Assembly (NCBI GenBank): GCA_964352225.1
Contig: CAYGRM010000045.1
Location: 1-25,811 of the forward strand
DNA length: 25,811 bases
Reading direction: 5' to 3'
Source of the DNA: CAJQQY01 sp964352225
GTDB lineage: Bacteria; Bacteroidota; Bacteroidia; Chitinophagales; Saprospiraceae
Shown here: positions 15,559-23,630 of the stretch, one piece after another
How positions within the stretch are numbered: position 1 is the stretch's first letter
Layout: the number at the start of each line of letters is the position of its first letter
Made by a program: the position numbers and the translations under genes
Notes under the pieces: model-generated
What the model saw: the letters and a program-made list of their open reading frames with translations, nothing else
Databases searched by the model: none
What the model was told of the DNA's origin: nothing

Positions 15559-15598
15559 AAAAAAACTCAGTCAAATATAGTTTTGACTGAGTTTTTTT
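15559..15598 (-). terminator. Intrinsic terminator for paralog B
   Basis: A 17-bp perfect stem, AAAAAAACTCAGTCAAA (15559-15575) with its complement at 15582-15598, has a 6-nt loop and long A/T tracts on both sides. It begins 6 bp past the stop of the 15605-17860 gene, read on the minus strand. The two paralogs are therefore probably separate transcripts. Confidence 0.92.
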
Positions 15599-15604
15599 AA
15601 CTAT

Positions 15605-17860
15605 TTAATTAATCTTAATGAATTTAAAATTATGACTTTGTCCTTGTCCAATAACTCTAAGGAGATACATTCCTGGATGTTGGATGTTGGCTATTTCTGT
15701 AGATATTTGAAGTTGTCCATCGTTGATAGAAGCATTATTGGAGAATATTAATTTTCCATTTCGATCATAAATTTCTAGTTGGACATTTTTTAAATCTGAA
15801 TCGAATCCTTCCAACTGAATTGTTTTTTCAACTGGATTAGGGAAAAGTTGAATAACAGGTTCTGATTCAAATTTTACTACTTCAATATTTGAATACTCAA
15901 AAGTACCATCGTGATCAATAATTTTTAATCGGTAATAACTTACGCCATTTTCAGGACTAATATCTTTGAAAGTATATTGACGAGAAATCACCGCATCGCC
16001 TCTTCCTTGTACCGTTCCAATTTCTATAAAGTCAGTATCATTGGTAGACCTCTCGATAGAGAAGTGACTTGTATTTCTCTCTGAAGCAGTTTCCCATTTT
16101 AAGAGAACTTGTTCATTTTGTTGAACTGCTTGGAATGAAGTTAATTCAACGGGTAAAACATTCATTGCAGTAGTTGATCCCAAGGTGAAGTAAATTACCC
16201 CAAATGGAGGAGGATCACTTGCCAAACTATTGATAATAGTTCCTGAACCATTTGAGCCTGTTGTCCCAGTTGTTCCACCATTTCCATAGGAAATCCAATC
16301 ACCACCATAAAGCCCTGCTACGGCTAAATCATTTAAATCTTGAATACCTTGAGATGCTGCATCATACCATGATAGTGTGATGTCTGCGTCAGATGCACCT
16401 GCCGACTTAGTGAGCTCCCAATATTCTGAGTCACTTATATTATTCAAATAAATCACTCCGAAAGGTGGTGGATCAGAATAATATTGTGCTTTATATTCAG
16501 CGGTGCTTGAGGTACTTTCTGGAGTAATCGTCAAAGGAGCAAAATTTTCATCATCTCCAATTGGGAAGGTAAATGCTTCTCCACTAGTTGCTCCTTTTTT
16601 CAATATGGGCCCTTCAACATATGAATTGTTATTACCTCCTTTTATGAATGCGCCATCTTCTATGATTAATAGAGATGAGTTTGATGTTCTTATATTTCCG
16701 GAAGTTAAAATCAAAGAATCTTTAATGATAAAATCTTTAGTTAATTCGAAGGGAGAACTCGATGTATTTTCGAGGGAAATGATTCCAAAGTACAATGAGT
16801 CATTTCCAGTATTCTCAAGTTTTCCTTCTGGTATTTTTTGTGGTTCGGTACCATTAAAAACTAATTTACCATCAGTCTCCATTATTAATGCTCCAAAGTT
16901 GGTAGGTCGTAAAATATTTCCTCCAAAATTTAATTTTCCAGAGTTTCGCAGATGAATTACATTACTTTCATCAGAGGTGGAAGTCATCACAATGTCTCCT
17001 AGAATATTTAATTCTGCCTCAGTTCCCTTTGCTTCCAATTTAATATCCATATTGTTAGCAGTCGACTCAAGATAGACATTTCCTGAAATAGTCATTTTTC
17101 CTCCTGTATCACCTGATTTAAGTTTGGTATGATTAGAACCACCAGCATTAAGTAAATAAGCATTTGAAAGAAGTTGGAAGTGGGAATTTTCGTCTGCGGT
17201 AATTGCAGTTTCCTGACCACCAAGTAACAATAAACTTAGGCTATCTCTTAAAATTACTTGAGAAGTTCCTTGTAAAACAAAATCTAAATCAGCACCATTT
17301 CTTGTTGTTAATTTAGTCTGTCCAGTTACATCGAGTATAGCATTATCTGCGATATATATATCAAAATTACTTTCTGCGATAGAAGCATTTTTATAATCAT
17401 AATTTAGATTTCCAAGAATTAAAGTTTTGGAATTTCCATACATATAAAATTGAAGCCGGTTGGAAGTTATATTATCTGCAGTTCTAATGAAATTCAGATC
17501 TCCATTGACTCTAAGAACTCCATTTCCACTTACCAATAAATCAACATCATGAGATATATTCTCGGAAGTAACGAAAAAATCCTCCATCACTATTAGAGTG
17601 TCAGAAATATTTAAACTCGTAGTGTTTAAACCGGAAAGATTGGAAATATAAATTGACCTGACATATAATTTGACATCAATATTAATATTGTAGCCATCAA
17701 TATATACGGTATCTGCTAGAGTTGGTACAGAACCTTTGTCCCAAACATTTGAGTCGCTCCAATTTCCATTACCTTTAGCCTCAAACTTAGTAGCATAAGA
17801 GTTAAGTGAGAAAAATAGTAAAATAGAAATAATTAAGATGGGTAAAAATCCTCTGCTCAT
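15605..17860 (-). CDS. Secreted surface protein with T9SS type-A sorting domain (paralog B)
   Basis: The 751-residue protein parallels paralog A along its whole length: signal peptide (MSRGFLPILIISILLFFSL, then NSYA|T), GNGNWSDSNVWDKGSVP, then repeated beta-strand units (~40-400; LRVNGDLNF, LILGNLNYDYKNA, LNILGDI, LNFGGNILRP). A beta-sandwich-like segment follows (TFPIGDDENFAPLTI, EYWELTKSAG, ADITLSWYD), again bracketed by two SDPPPFGVIY motifs. It then has an extra Fn3-like module (~575-665; LPVELTSFQAV, LLKWETASERNTSHFSIERS, VSYYRLKIIDHDG) before the type-A T9SS domain (QLFPNPVEKTIQLEG to FKFIKIN). Such LPVELTSF modules are very common just before T9SS signals. The adjacency and shared architecture indicate a tandem duplication with later divergence. 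No enzymatic motif is visible, and the function is unknown. Confidence 0.9.
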   Translation of the reverse strand: MSRGFLPILIISILLFFSLNSYATKFEAKGNGNWSDSNVWDKGSVPTLADTVYIDGYNINIDVKLYVRSIYISNLSGLNTTSLNISDTLIVMEDFFVTSENISHDVDLLVSGNGVLRVNGDLNFIRTADNITSNRLQFYMYGNSKTLILGNLNYDYKNASIAESNFDIYIADNAILDVTGQTKLTTRNGADLDFVLQGTSQVILRDSLSLLLLGGQETAITADENSHFQLLSNAYLLNAGGSNHTKLKSGDTGGKMTISGNVYLESTANNMDIKLEAKGTEAELNILGDIVMTSTSDESNVIHLRNSGKLNFGGNILRPTNFGALIMETDGKLVFNGTEPQKIPEGKLENTGNDSLYFGIISLENTSSSPFELTKDFIIKDSLILTSGNIRTSNSSLLIIEDGAFIKGGNNNSYVEGPILKKGATSGEAFTFPIGDDENFAPLTITPESTSSTAEYKAQYYSDPPPFGVIYLNNISDSEYWELTKSAGASDADITLSWYDAASQGIQDLNDLAVAGLYGGDWISYGNGGTTGTTGSNGSGTIINSLASDPPPFGVIYFTLGSTTAMNVLPVELTSFQAVQQNEQVLLKWETASERNTSHFSIERSTNDTDFIEIGTVQGRGDAVISRQYTFKDISPENGVSYYRLKIIDHDGTFEYSNIEVVKFESEPVIQLFPNPVEKTIQLEGFDSDLKNVQLEIYDRNGKLIFSNNASINDGQLQISTEIANIQHPGMYLLRVIGQGQSHNFKFIKIN

Positions 17861-18316
17861 TGAATTGTATTTTCTATGTTAGATATCGATTAATTGAGAG
17901 GATTTGATTACATAACTAAATCAAGAATTTTGCCAATTATTATTAGATTCAACTGAAGAGCTAAATCTTAACGGGTATTTATGTTTTCATTATTCAGGAA
18001 GTGGTATTTTTTTTTGAAAGTCAGTCAGCTATTTGATCAATTTTTTTTATGTGAACAGCTATTTTTTTTATCCATCTGAATAAATAATTTTTTCAACTAG
18101 GTTATCCAAAAAAAAACTGGGTTGGTCTCTTAATATTTTATCGGGGAGAACTATAGTACAACCGAAGCCAAAGAATTTTTAACAATTGAGCAATTATTTA
18201 GAAACAAAAAAGAAAGAAATAAAACATTAATTTTTAATTCTATGGAATAGTCTTTGCAATCAGCCTCTAAAGCATTCCCTCAGTTTAATTTAGCCACAAC
18301 CAAAAGATATTTTCTA
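17861..18316. other. Intergenic region between divergent paralog B and the TPR kinase
   Basis: About 455 bp of AT-rich DNA carry two promoters by position, but no full TTTG/TAnnTTTG pair was found. CAGCTATTT occurs twice in direct orientation (18026-18034 and 18056-18064), exactly 30 bp apart. Each copy is followed by a T-tract ending in TTTTTTAT. This phased spacing could mark a regulator site; the evidence is weak. Confidence 0.4.
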
Positions 18317-20416
18317 ATGAGATTAGTCAGTTTTTTCCTGATTCTTTTTATTGCTACTTCTTCATCTGCTTCTGTTGCTGACAGTCTTTTGGTTGAATTG
18401 GAGAAAGTAGAACAGGAAGAAAATTTATCTGATATTTTTAGATTAAATTTCGAACTGGGAATGGAATACAGTTCAGGAAGTGAAGAAAAATATGAAAGAT
18501 CTACATTTCACTATTCTGAAGCGCTGAAAGTTGCCATCGCTGTTAACAATAAAAAACAACAGGCAGATTGTCTATATGGCATTGGATACACTCACCAGCG
18601 AAGAAATAATTATCAAGAAGCGTTAGACTATTTTCATCAGAATATTAATCTGTCAAACGAGTATCCTGATGAAATTGATGATGCCAATATGGCTAGAGTG
18701 TATACTCAGATATCTTCAATATATCAAGTGCTTGGAGATTATAAAAAAGCATTTGATAACCAAATGCAATCGCTTTTAATTTGTGAAAAAAACAATAATC
18801 TTTCTGGAATTGCTAACGGTCAATATAATTTAGGAACCATCTTCTTTTATCAAAATCAATTTGGAAGAGCAAGAGAACATTATGAGAAAGCTAAAACAAT
18901 ATGCGATGAGTTAAAAGATGAAAGACTAATTTATTCTTGTTTAGCTGCTTTAGGTTCGGTAAACGAAAAATTGGGAGAATCTGAAAAAAGTCTTGAGTAC
19001 AATAAAAACTCTCTCAAGCTTGCCATTAAATTAAATTATAAAACAGGAGTAGCTTATGCTAAGGGAAACATAGCGGTCAACTATTTAAAATTAAATGACT
19101 TTGCAAAAGCAGAAAAATATCTAATGGAGGCGATTAAGTTAAAATTAGACCTTGAAGATAGCTATGGAGCAATTGGAAGTAAAATAGATTTATCAAAAGT
19201 TTATTTAGATTGGGATAAACCTCAAAAAACAATCGAGGTATTGAATCAAGCTCTTGAAATGGCCAACAAGGTGGAATCCAAAAGTCGACAATCTGATATT
19301 TATAAACATTTATCAGTTGCGTATGAGGAATTAAATAATGCATCAATGGCATTGGATTACACTAAGAAATATGTCGCATTAAAAGATTCTCTTTTAAATG
19401 AAAAGACTTTGGAAGAGATGGGACAATCCCAACGAAGATATGAACTAGAGAAGAAAGAGCATGATATTGAAATGCTGAAAAAAGAGAATGAATTATTGGA
19501 GCAAAAAGAAATGAATCAGTCACTTCAAAAATATGTATTTGGATTGATTACCATTGCTTTTCTATTATTCATTTGGTGGTACAAAGCCAAATTGAGTTAT
19601 CAAAACAACGTAAACCGAATCTTAGAAGAGAAAAACGAATTACTGAATGGGATGAATGATGAGATTGAAATTAAGAATAAGCAACTAGAACATTCAAATG
19701 AGGATTTGAAGCAATTTGCTTATGTCGCTTCTCATGACTTGAAAGAACCACTTCGAATGATTAATTCATACACGAACTTATTGCAAAGAAGATATATGGC
19801 TGCCTTTGATGAGTCAGGAAAAGAGTTCATGCATTATATCACAGATGCTGTAGGAAGAATGGAAATCTTATTGGATGATCTACTTGATTTTTCAAGAGCT
19901 GGAACTCAACCGGCACCTACGAATTTTGTTGCTACACAAGATGTTATGGTTATGGTGGAAGCCAACTTGAGACATCGGTTAGAAACACTTAATGCAACTT
20001 TGATTATTAAAAATGAAAATCTTCCATCCGTTAAAGCTCACCGTACTCAGTTGATTCAATTACTTCAAAACTTAGTAAGTAATGGAGTGAAATTTAAAGG
20101 TGAAAAAGATCCTATCGTGGAAGTAGATTGTAAAAAATTGGATAACCGATATATTTTCTCAATAAAAGATAATGGTATAGGTATTTCCAAAGATAATTTA
20201 GAAAAGGTTTTTGAGATGTTCCGACGATTACACACTCGAGAAGAATACGAAGGTACAGGTATCGGTTTAGCTACTTGTAAACGTATTGTTACAACTTGGG
20301 GAGGTGATATATGGGTAGAGTCAGAAGAGGGGAGTGGATGTACATTCTTTTTTTCCGTTCCAGCGTCTGCTGCAATGATGCCCGAAGCTAAAAAATTGGA
20401 GGTTGTACCAGGATAA
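18317..20416 (+). CDS. Membrane sensor histidine kinase with periplasmic TPR domain
   Basis: ATG 18317 starts a signal peptide (MRLVSFFLILFIATSSSASVA) and gives 699 residues; the frame extends upstream only through a TTG at 18254. A long TPR array (~25-375, with repeated alternating helices such as ALDYFHQNINLS, FGRAREHYEKAKTI and DFAKAEKYLMEAIKL) should lie in the periplasm. A coiled coil (~375-405), one transmembrane helix (~406-423, FGLITIAFLLFIWWY) and a cytoplasmic coiled coil (~425-462) follow. The HisKA domain has His473 in SHDLKEPLRMI. The ATPase domain has the N box (LLQNLVSNGVKF), G1 (DNGIGIS), F box (FEMFRRLH) and G2 (GTGIGLATCKRI). It autophosphorylates and passes phosphate to an unknown response regulator; none is adjacent. 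TPR sensors of this kind are common in Bacteroidota, but the signal is unknown. Confidence 0.94.
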   Translation: MRLVSFFLILFIATSSSASVADSLLVELEKVEQEENLSDIFRLNFELGMEYSSGSEEKYERSTFHYSEALKVAIAVNNKKQQADCLYGIGYTHQRRNNYQEALDYFHQNINLSNEYPDEIDDANMARVYTQISSIYQVLGDYKKAFDNQMQSLLICEKNNNLSGIANGQYNLGTIFFYQNQFGRAREHYEKAKTICDELKDERLIYSCLAALGSVNEKLGESEKSLEYNKNSLKLAIKLNYKTGVAYAKGNIAVNYLKLNDFAKAEKYLMEAIKLKLDLEDSYGAIGSKIDLSKVYLDWDKPQKTIEVLNQALEMANKVESKSRQSDIYKHLSVAYEELNNASMALDYTKKYVALKDSLLNEKTLEEMGQSQRRYELEKKEHDIEMLKKENELLEQKEMNQSLQKYVFGLITIAFLLFIWWYKAKLSYQNNVNRILEEKNELLNGMNDEIEIKNKQLEHSNEDLKQFAYVASHDLKEPLRMINSYTNLLQRRYMAAFDESGKEFMHYITDAVGRMEILLDDLLDFSRAGTQPAPTNFVATQDVMVMVEANLRHRLETLNATLIIKNENLPSVKAHRTQLIQLLQNLVSNGVKFKGEKDPIVEVDCKKLDNRYIFSIKDNGIGISKDNLEKVFEMFRRLHTREEYEGTGIGLATCKRIVTTWGGDIWVESEEGSGCTFFFSVPASAAMMPEAKKLEVVPG

Positions 20417-20436
20417 AGAAGGAGCATAAAAATAAA

Positions 20437-20473
20437 AAAAGCCCTGCTTACTTATCGAGTGAGCAGGGCTTTT
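20437..20473. terminator. Bidirectional intrinsic terminator
   Basis: A 16-bp near-perfect stem pairs AAAAGCCCTGCTTACT (20437-20452) with 20458-20473, around a 5-nt loop, with A- and T-rich flanks. It lies between the convergent kinase gene (stop 20416) and kbl (stop 20487). Confidence 0.9.
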
Positions 20474-20486
20474 GGTTTTTGGAAAA

Positions 20487-21674
20487 TTAAATTACACCTA
20501 ATTTTTTTCCAACTTTGATAAATGCCGCAATAGCTTTTTCCAAATGTTCCATTTCATGTCCTGCTGAAATTTGGACTCGGATTCTCGCTTTCTCCTTAGG
20601 AACTACTGGGTAGTAAAATCCAATTACATAAATTCCTTCTTCCAATAATTTATTCGCAAAGTCTTGAGAAAGTTTTGCATCATAAAGCATGATAGGAATA
20701 ATTGGATGCACACCAGGAATAATATCAAAACCTGCTTTGGTCATTTCTTCTCGAAAGTAAAGTGCATTTTTTTCCAATTTGTCTCGCAATTCAGTCGAAC
20801 CACTCAACAAATCAATAACTTTAATAGAAGCTCCAACAATCGACGGAGCTAATGTATTGGAAAAAAGGTAAGGACGACTTCGTTGTCGAAGCATATCAAC
20901 AATCTCTTTGCGAGCAGCTGTAAATCCACCACTTGCACCACCCATTGCCTTTCCAAATGTTCCAGTAATAATATCAACTCTTCCCATAGCATTACAATGC
21001 TCGTGAGTTCCTCTTCCAGTTTTTCCCACAAATCCGGTAGAGTGACAATCGTCAACCATCACCATCGCATCATATTTATCTGCGAGATCACAAATTTTAT
21101 CAATTTGTGCAATCGTTCCATCCATCGAAAAAACACCATCAGTAGCAATCAGTCTTCGTCGAGCTCCTTGCGCTTCCTGTAGTTTAGTTTCTAAGTCGGC
21201 CATATCATTAGTATTGTACCGATAACGTGCAGCTTTGCATAATCGAATTCCGTCAATGATTGAGGCGTGATTGAGCGAGTCAGAAATAATTGCATCTTCT
21301 GCCGTTAAAATTGGTTCAAATAATCCGCCGTTAGCATCAAAGGCTGCAGCATAAAGAATGGCATCCTCCATGCCCAAAAAGTCCGCAATTTTTCTCTCCA
21401 ACTCTTTGTGGATGTCTTGTGTTCCGCAAATAAAACGAACAGAACTCAGTCCAAAGCCATGAGTATCAATGGTCGATTTTGCCGCTTCAATTACATCAGG
21501 ATGTGATGATAAACCTAAATAATTGTTGGCACAAAAATTTAATACTTCACCTCCTTCAAGAGTATTAATTAAAGCTGATTGGGGAGTAGTAATGGTTCTC
21601 TCTTCTTTGTACAAACCTGCTTCTTTGATATCATTAATTTCGCTTTGAATGTCTGTTCTTATTTTTGTAAACAT
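20487..21674 (-). CDS. kbl: Glycine C-acetyltransferase (2-amino-3-ketobutyrate CoA ligase)
   Basis: This PLP enzyme of the alpha-oxoamine synthase family cleaves 2-amino-3-ketobutyrate with CoA into glycine and acetyl-CoA, the second step of threonine degradation. The 395-residue length matches the family. Key residues are present: His136 (NHASIIDG) that stacks on PLP, Asp208-Asp209 and His211 (MVDDCHSTG), and the Schiff-base lysine Lys242 in TGTFGKAMGG. SYLFSNTLAP-like (RPYLFSNTLAP) and GVHPIIPIML also fit Kbl better than AONS or ALAS. The Tdh partner is encoded upstream on the same strand, with a HEAT-like gene and a MITE-like element in between. No clear promoter was seen in the 77 bp between the element's right-hand flank and the ATG, so the insertion may affect expression. 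Confidence 0.95.
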   Translation of the reverse strand: MFTKIRTDIQSEINDIKEAGLYKEERTITTPQSALINTLEGGEVLNFCANNYLGLSSHPDVIEAAKSTIDTHGFGLSSVRFICGTQDIHKELERKIADFLGMEDAILYAAAFDANGGLFEPILTAEDAIISDSLNHASIIDGIRLCKAARYRYNTNDMADLETKLQEAQGARRRLIATDGVFSMDGTIAQIDKICDLADKYDAMVMVDDCHSTGFVGKTGRGTHEHCNAMGRVDIITGTFGKAMGGASGGFTAARKEIVDMLRQRSRPYLFSNTLAPSIVGASIKVIDLLSGSTELRDKLEKNALYFREEMTKAGFDIIPGVHPIIPIMLYDAKLSQDFANKLLEEGIYVIGFYYPVVPKEKARIRVQISAGHEMEHLEKAIAAFIKVGKKLGVI

Positions 21675-21750
21675 ATTGTTATGTGTTTTTTAATCTAATT
21701 GAATTTATTGGTTCTTAAATTATATTTGAAATTATTTTTTTGGTCAATGA

Positions 21751-21911
21751 CTAATATTGGTTCTAGATGATTTCATTTGGTTATTAAGTTATTGGTTAAT
21801 GAGTTATTAGTCGTACAATCTATAGAAGTACCCTTCTGGAAATAACTTAATAATCAATAACTCAATAACTTTTATAAATGACTCAATGAATTCATCTAGA
21901 ACCCTAATATT
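21751..21911. mobile_element. MITE-like element (145 bp) with 8-bp target-site duplication
   Basis: The core at 21759-21903 has terminal inverted repeats GGTTCTAGATGA (21759-21770) and TCATCTAGAACC (21892-21903). These extend to 19 bp with one mismatch. The core is flanked by an 8-bp direct repeat CTAATATT (21751-21758 and 21904-21911). Inside, a second imperfect inverted repeat (21780-21808 against 21841-21869; 25 of 29 bases) is built of AGTTATT-type words, so the element can fold into a long hairpin. It has no coding frame, so a transposase would have to act in trans. The family of that transposase cannot be named from the ends alone. It lies between the HEAT gene and kbl. Confidence 0.72.
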
Positions 21912-21938
21912 TAGCTTTTTTATAAAACATAAAATGAG

Positions 21939-22466
21939 TCATTCAATATTGGTATTTTTATTAATGTAATTCAAAATCTTCTGTCCTTTATTTCTAAAAC
22001 CAGGGGATCCGAGGGGCATTTGATCCTCGATTAATACTTTTATCTCATGAAATAAATCAGGTTCTTTTTTTGCCTCTTTAAATAATATTCCCATGGAAAA
22101 ATACTTCACAGCTATAGGTTCTTTTGGCGAAGCTAAAAATTCAAAACTAATATCGACAACTGTTCCTAGTAACTTTTTGGGGATCTCATAATTTTCTAAG
22201 ATTCGAAGTGTATTTCTTTTTACCGCATCATGTTTTGGTGTTCGTAAATTAAGAACAGCTTTTTTTAAATGAGGTTCAAAAAGAAAAGGATTTCTTTCCA
22301 CCGTAAAATTCATGGCATAAGCTGCGCGCTGATTTAGTCGCCAATCGTCATGAAAAAAATATTTCATTAGTTCATCAAATCGCTCTTGCGAGGCACCAAT
22401 ATAACTTGCAATTTTTAAAGCTTGGTTTTTAGAATGTTCTTGCAATAGTGCTTTTTCGATATCCAA
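21939..22466 (-). CDS. HEAT/ARM-like helical repeat protein
   Basis: The 175-residue protein is almost entirely helical, with ARM/HEAT-like pairs (ERFDELMKYFFHDDWRLNQRAAYAM; KHDAVKRNTLRILENYEIP; SPKEPIAVKYFSMGILF). No signal peptide or enzyme motif is visible. The start appears to be TTG at 22464-22466: the sequence MDIEKALLQEHSKN matches the usual beginning of this Bacteroidota family, and no better ATG lies nearby. Homologs are often labelled adenylosuccinate lyase, but none of that enzyme's signature is present, so that label looks wrong. It lies 72 bp downstream of tdh on the same strand and may be cotranscribed with it. The molecular role is unknown; protein binding is the natural guess for a HEAT fold. 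Confidence 0.82.
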   Translation of the reverse strand: MDIEKALLQEHSKNQALKIASYIGASQERFDELMKYFFHDDWRLNQRAAYAMNFTVERNPFLFEPHLKKAVLNLRTPKHDAVKRNTLRILENYEIPKKLLGTVVDISFEFLASPKEPIAVKYFSMGILFKEAKKEPDLFHEIKVLIEDQMPLGSPGFRNKGQKILNYINKNTNIE

Positions 22467-22538
22467 TGTTTTTCTTTTTTCGTAAAACGATTTCTTGCTT
22501 GTCCAGCTAATTGATGAGTAACGACTTTGAGATTTATT

Positions 22539-23492
22539 TTAAGGAACTAAATTATATTTTTTTGAAAGTTGTAAAATCATATCCTTCGTCATTTCATGAA
22601 TGTCATATTCCTCTTTCCAATTCCAATCATTTCTAGCCTCGGTATCATTAATGGAAGCAGGCCATGAGTCTGCAATTGCTTGACGAAAATCAGGTTGATA
22701 GTTGATTTTAAAATCTGGAAAATGTTGTTGAATCGCTTTAGAAATTTCTGCAGGTGAAAACGTCATTGCAGCTAAATTATAACTGGATCGCACTTTAATT
22801 TTTTCACGAGGTGCTTCCATTAATTCTAAAGTTGCTCGGACAGTATCAGGCATATAAATCATCGGAAGTCGAGTTTCTTCTTTAAGGAAACAATCGAACG
22901 CTATCCCTTGAACTGCTTTATGAAAAATATCAACCGCGTAATCTGTTGTCCCTCCACCCGGCATAGATTGATAACTAATCACTCCTGGATAACGAAGCGA
23001 ACGTACATCTAAATCGTATTTGTCAAAATAATATTGACACCAGTTTTCGCCAGCTGCTTTACTGATTCCATAAACTGTAGCAGGATCTAAAAAAGTAAAT
23101 TGTGGTGTTTTTTCTTTTGGGGTATGAGTTCCAAAAACAGCAATTGAACTAGGAAAGAAAACTTTGTCGAGTGATTGTTCTTTGGCCACTTCTAGCACAT
23201 TGAACAAACCAGTCATATTGATATCCCACGTTCGTCTAGGATTTTTCTCACCACTTGCCGAAAGAATAGCTGCCAAGTGATAAATTTGTGTGATGTTATA
23301 TTTTTTGACAATTTTTAATAGGCCTTCCCCATCTAAAATATCTAAAATTTCAAATGGTAGCTTGAGGATTTCAGAGGTTCGAATGTCGGTAGCTAGGACA
23401 TGATCATTGCCATATTTTTCTCGGAGTGCCTCGGTTAAAACAGTTCCAATTTGACCATTGGCGCCAATGACGAGAATTTTATCTTTTCGCAT
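22539..23492 (-). CDS. tdh: L-threonine 3-dehydrogenase, short-chain (extended SDR) type
   Basis: The 317-residue protein is an extended short-chain dehydrogenase. It has the NAD-binding motif GANGQIG (10-16), an acidic Asp36 at the end of strand 2 (ATDIR) that favours NAD over NADP, Ser115/Ser116 (FFPSSIAVFG), and the catalytic pair Tyr141 and Lys145 (YGISK). The segments SLRYPGVISY, GGGTTDYAVD and PMIYMPDTVRATLELM are characteristic of the SDR-type threonine dehydrogenase known from Flavobacterium and Thermoplasma. It would oxidise threonine to 2-amino-3-ketobutyrate with NAD+. The presence of kbl on the same strand nearby supports this over UDP-galactose epimerase, the family it is often annotated as. 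It is the first gene of its block; the next gene upstream ends 138 bp away. Confidence 0.93.
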   Translation of the reverse strand: MRKDKILVIGANGQIGTVLTEALREKYGNDHVLATDIRTSEILKLPFEILDILDGEGLLKIVKKYNITQIYHLAAILSASGEKNPRRTWDINMTGLFNVLEVAKEQSLDKVFFPSSIAVFGTHTPKEKTPQFTFLDPATVYGISKAAGENWCQYYFDKYDLDVRSLRYPGVISYQSMPGGGTTDYAVDIFHKAVQGIAFDCFLKEETRLPMIYMPDTVRATLELMEAPREKIKVRSSYNLAAMTFSPAEISKAIQQHFPDFKINYQPDFRQAIADSWPASINDTEARNDWNWKEEYDIHEMTKDMILQLSKKYNLVP

Positions 23493-23630
23493 TAAGATGT
23501 ATTTTGGTTAGGTAGTATGTGAGATAATATGGATTCAATATTTATCCCACAAAATAGATATTTTCCATTTGTTAGAAAAAGAAAAGATAAGTTTTTAAAA
23601 TAGAATTACAATCCTGTGATTAAAGGGAAT

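Noticed and set aside
21939..22466. Annotation as adenylosuccinate lyase
   Set aside because: No fumarase/lyase signature (such as the SSxMPxKxNP loop) and only 175 residues; the helical-repeat pattern fits HEAT/ARM.
22539..23492. UDP-galactose 4-epimerase or generic NAD-dependent epimerase
   Set aside because: The SDR-type threonine-dehydrogenase segments (GGGTTDYAVD, LRYPGVISY) and the nearby kbl make Tdh the better call.
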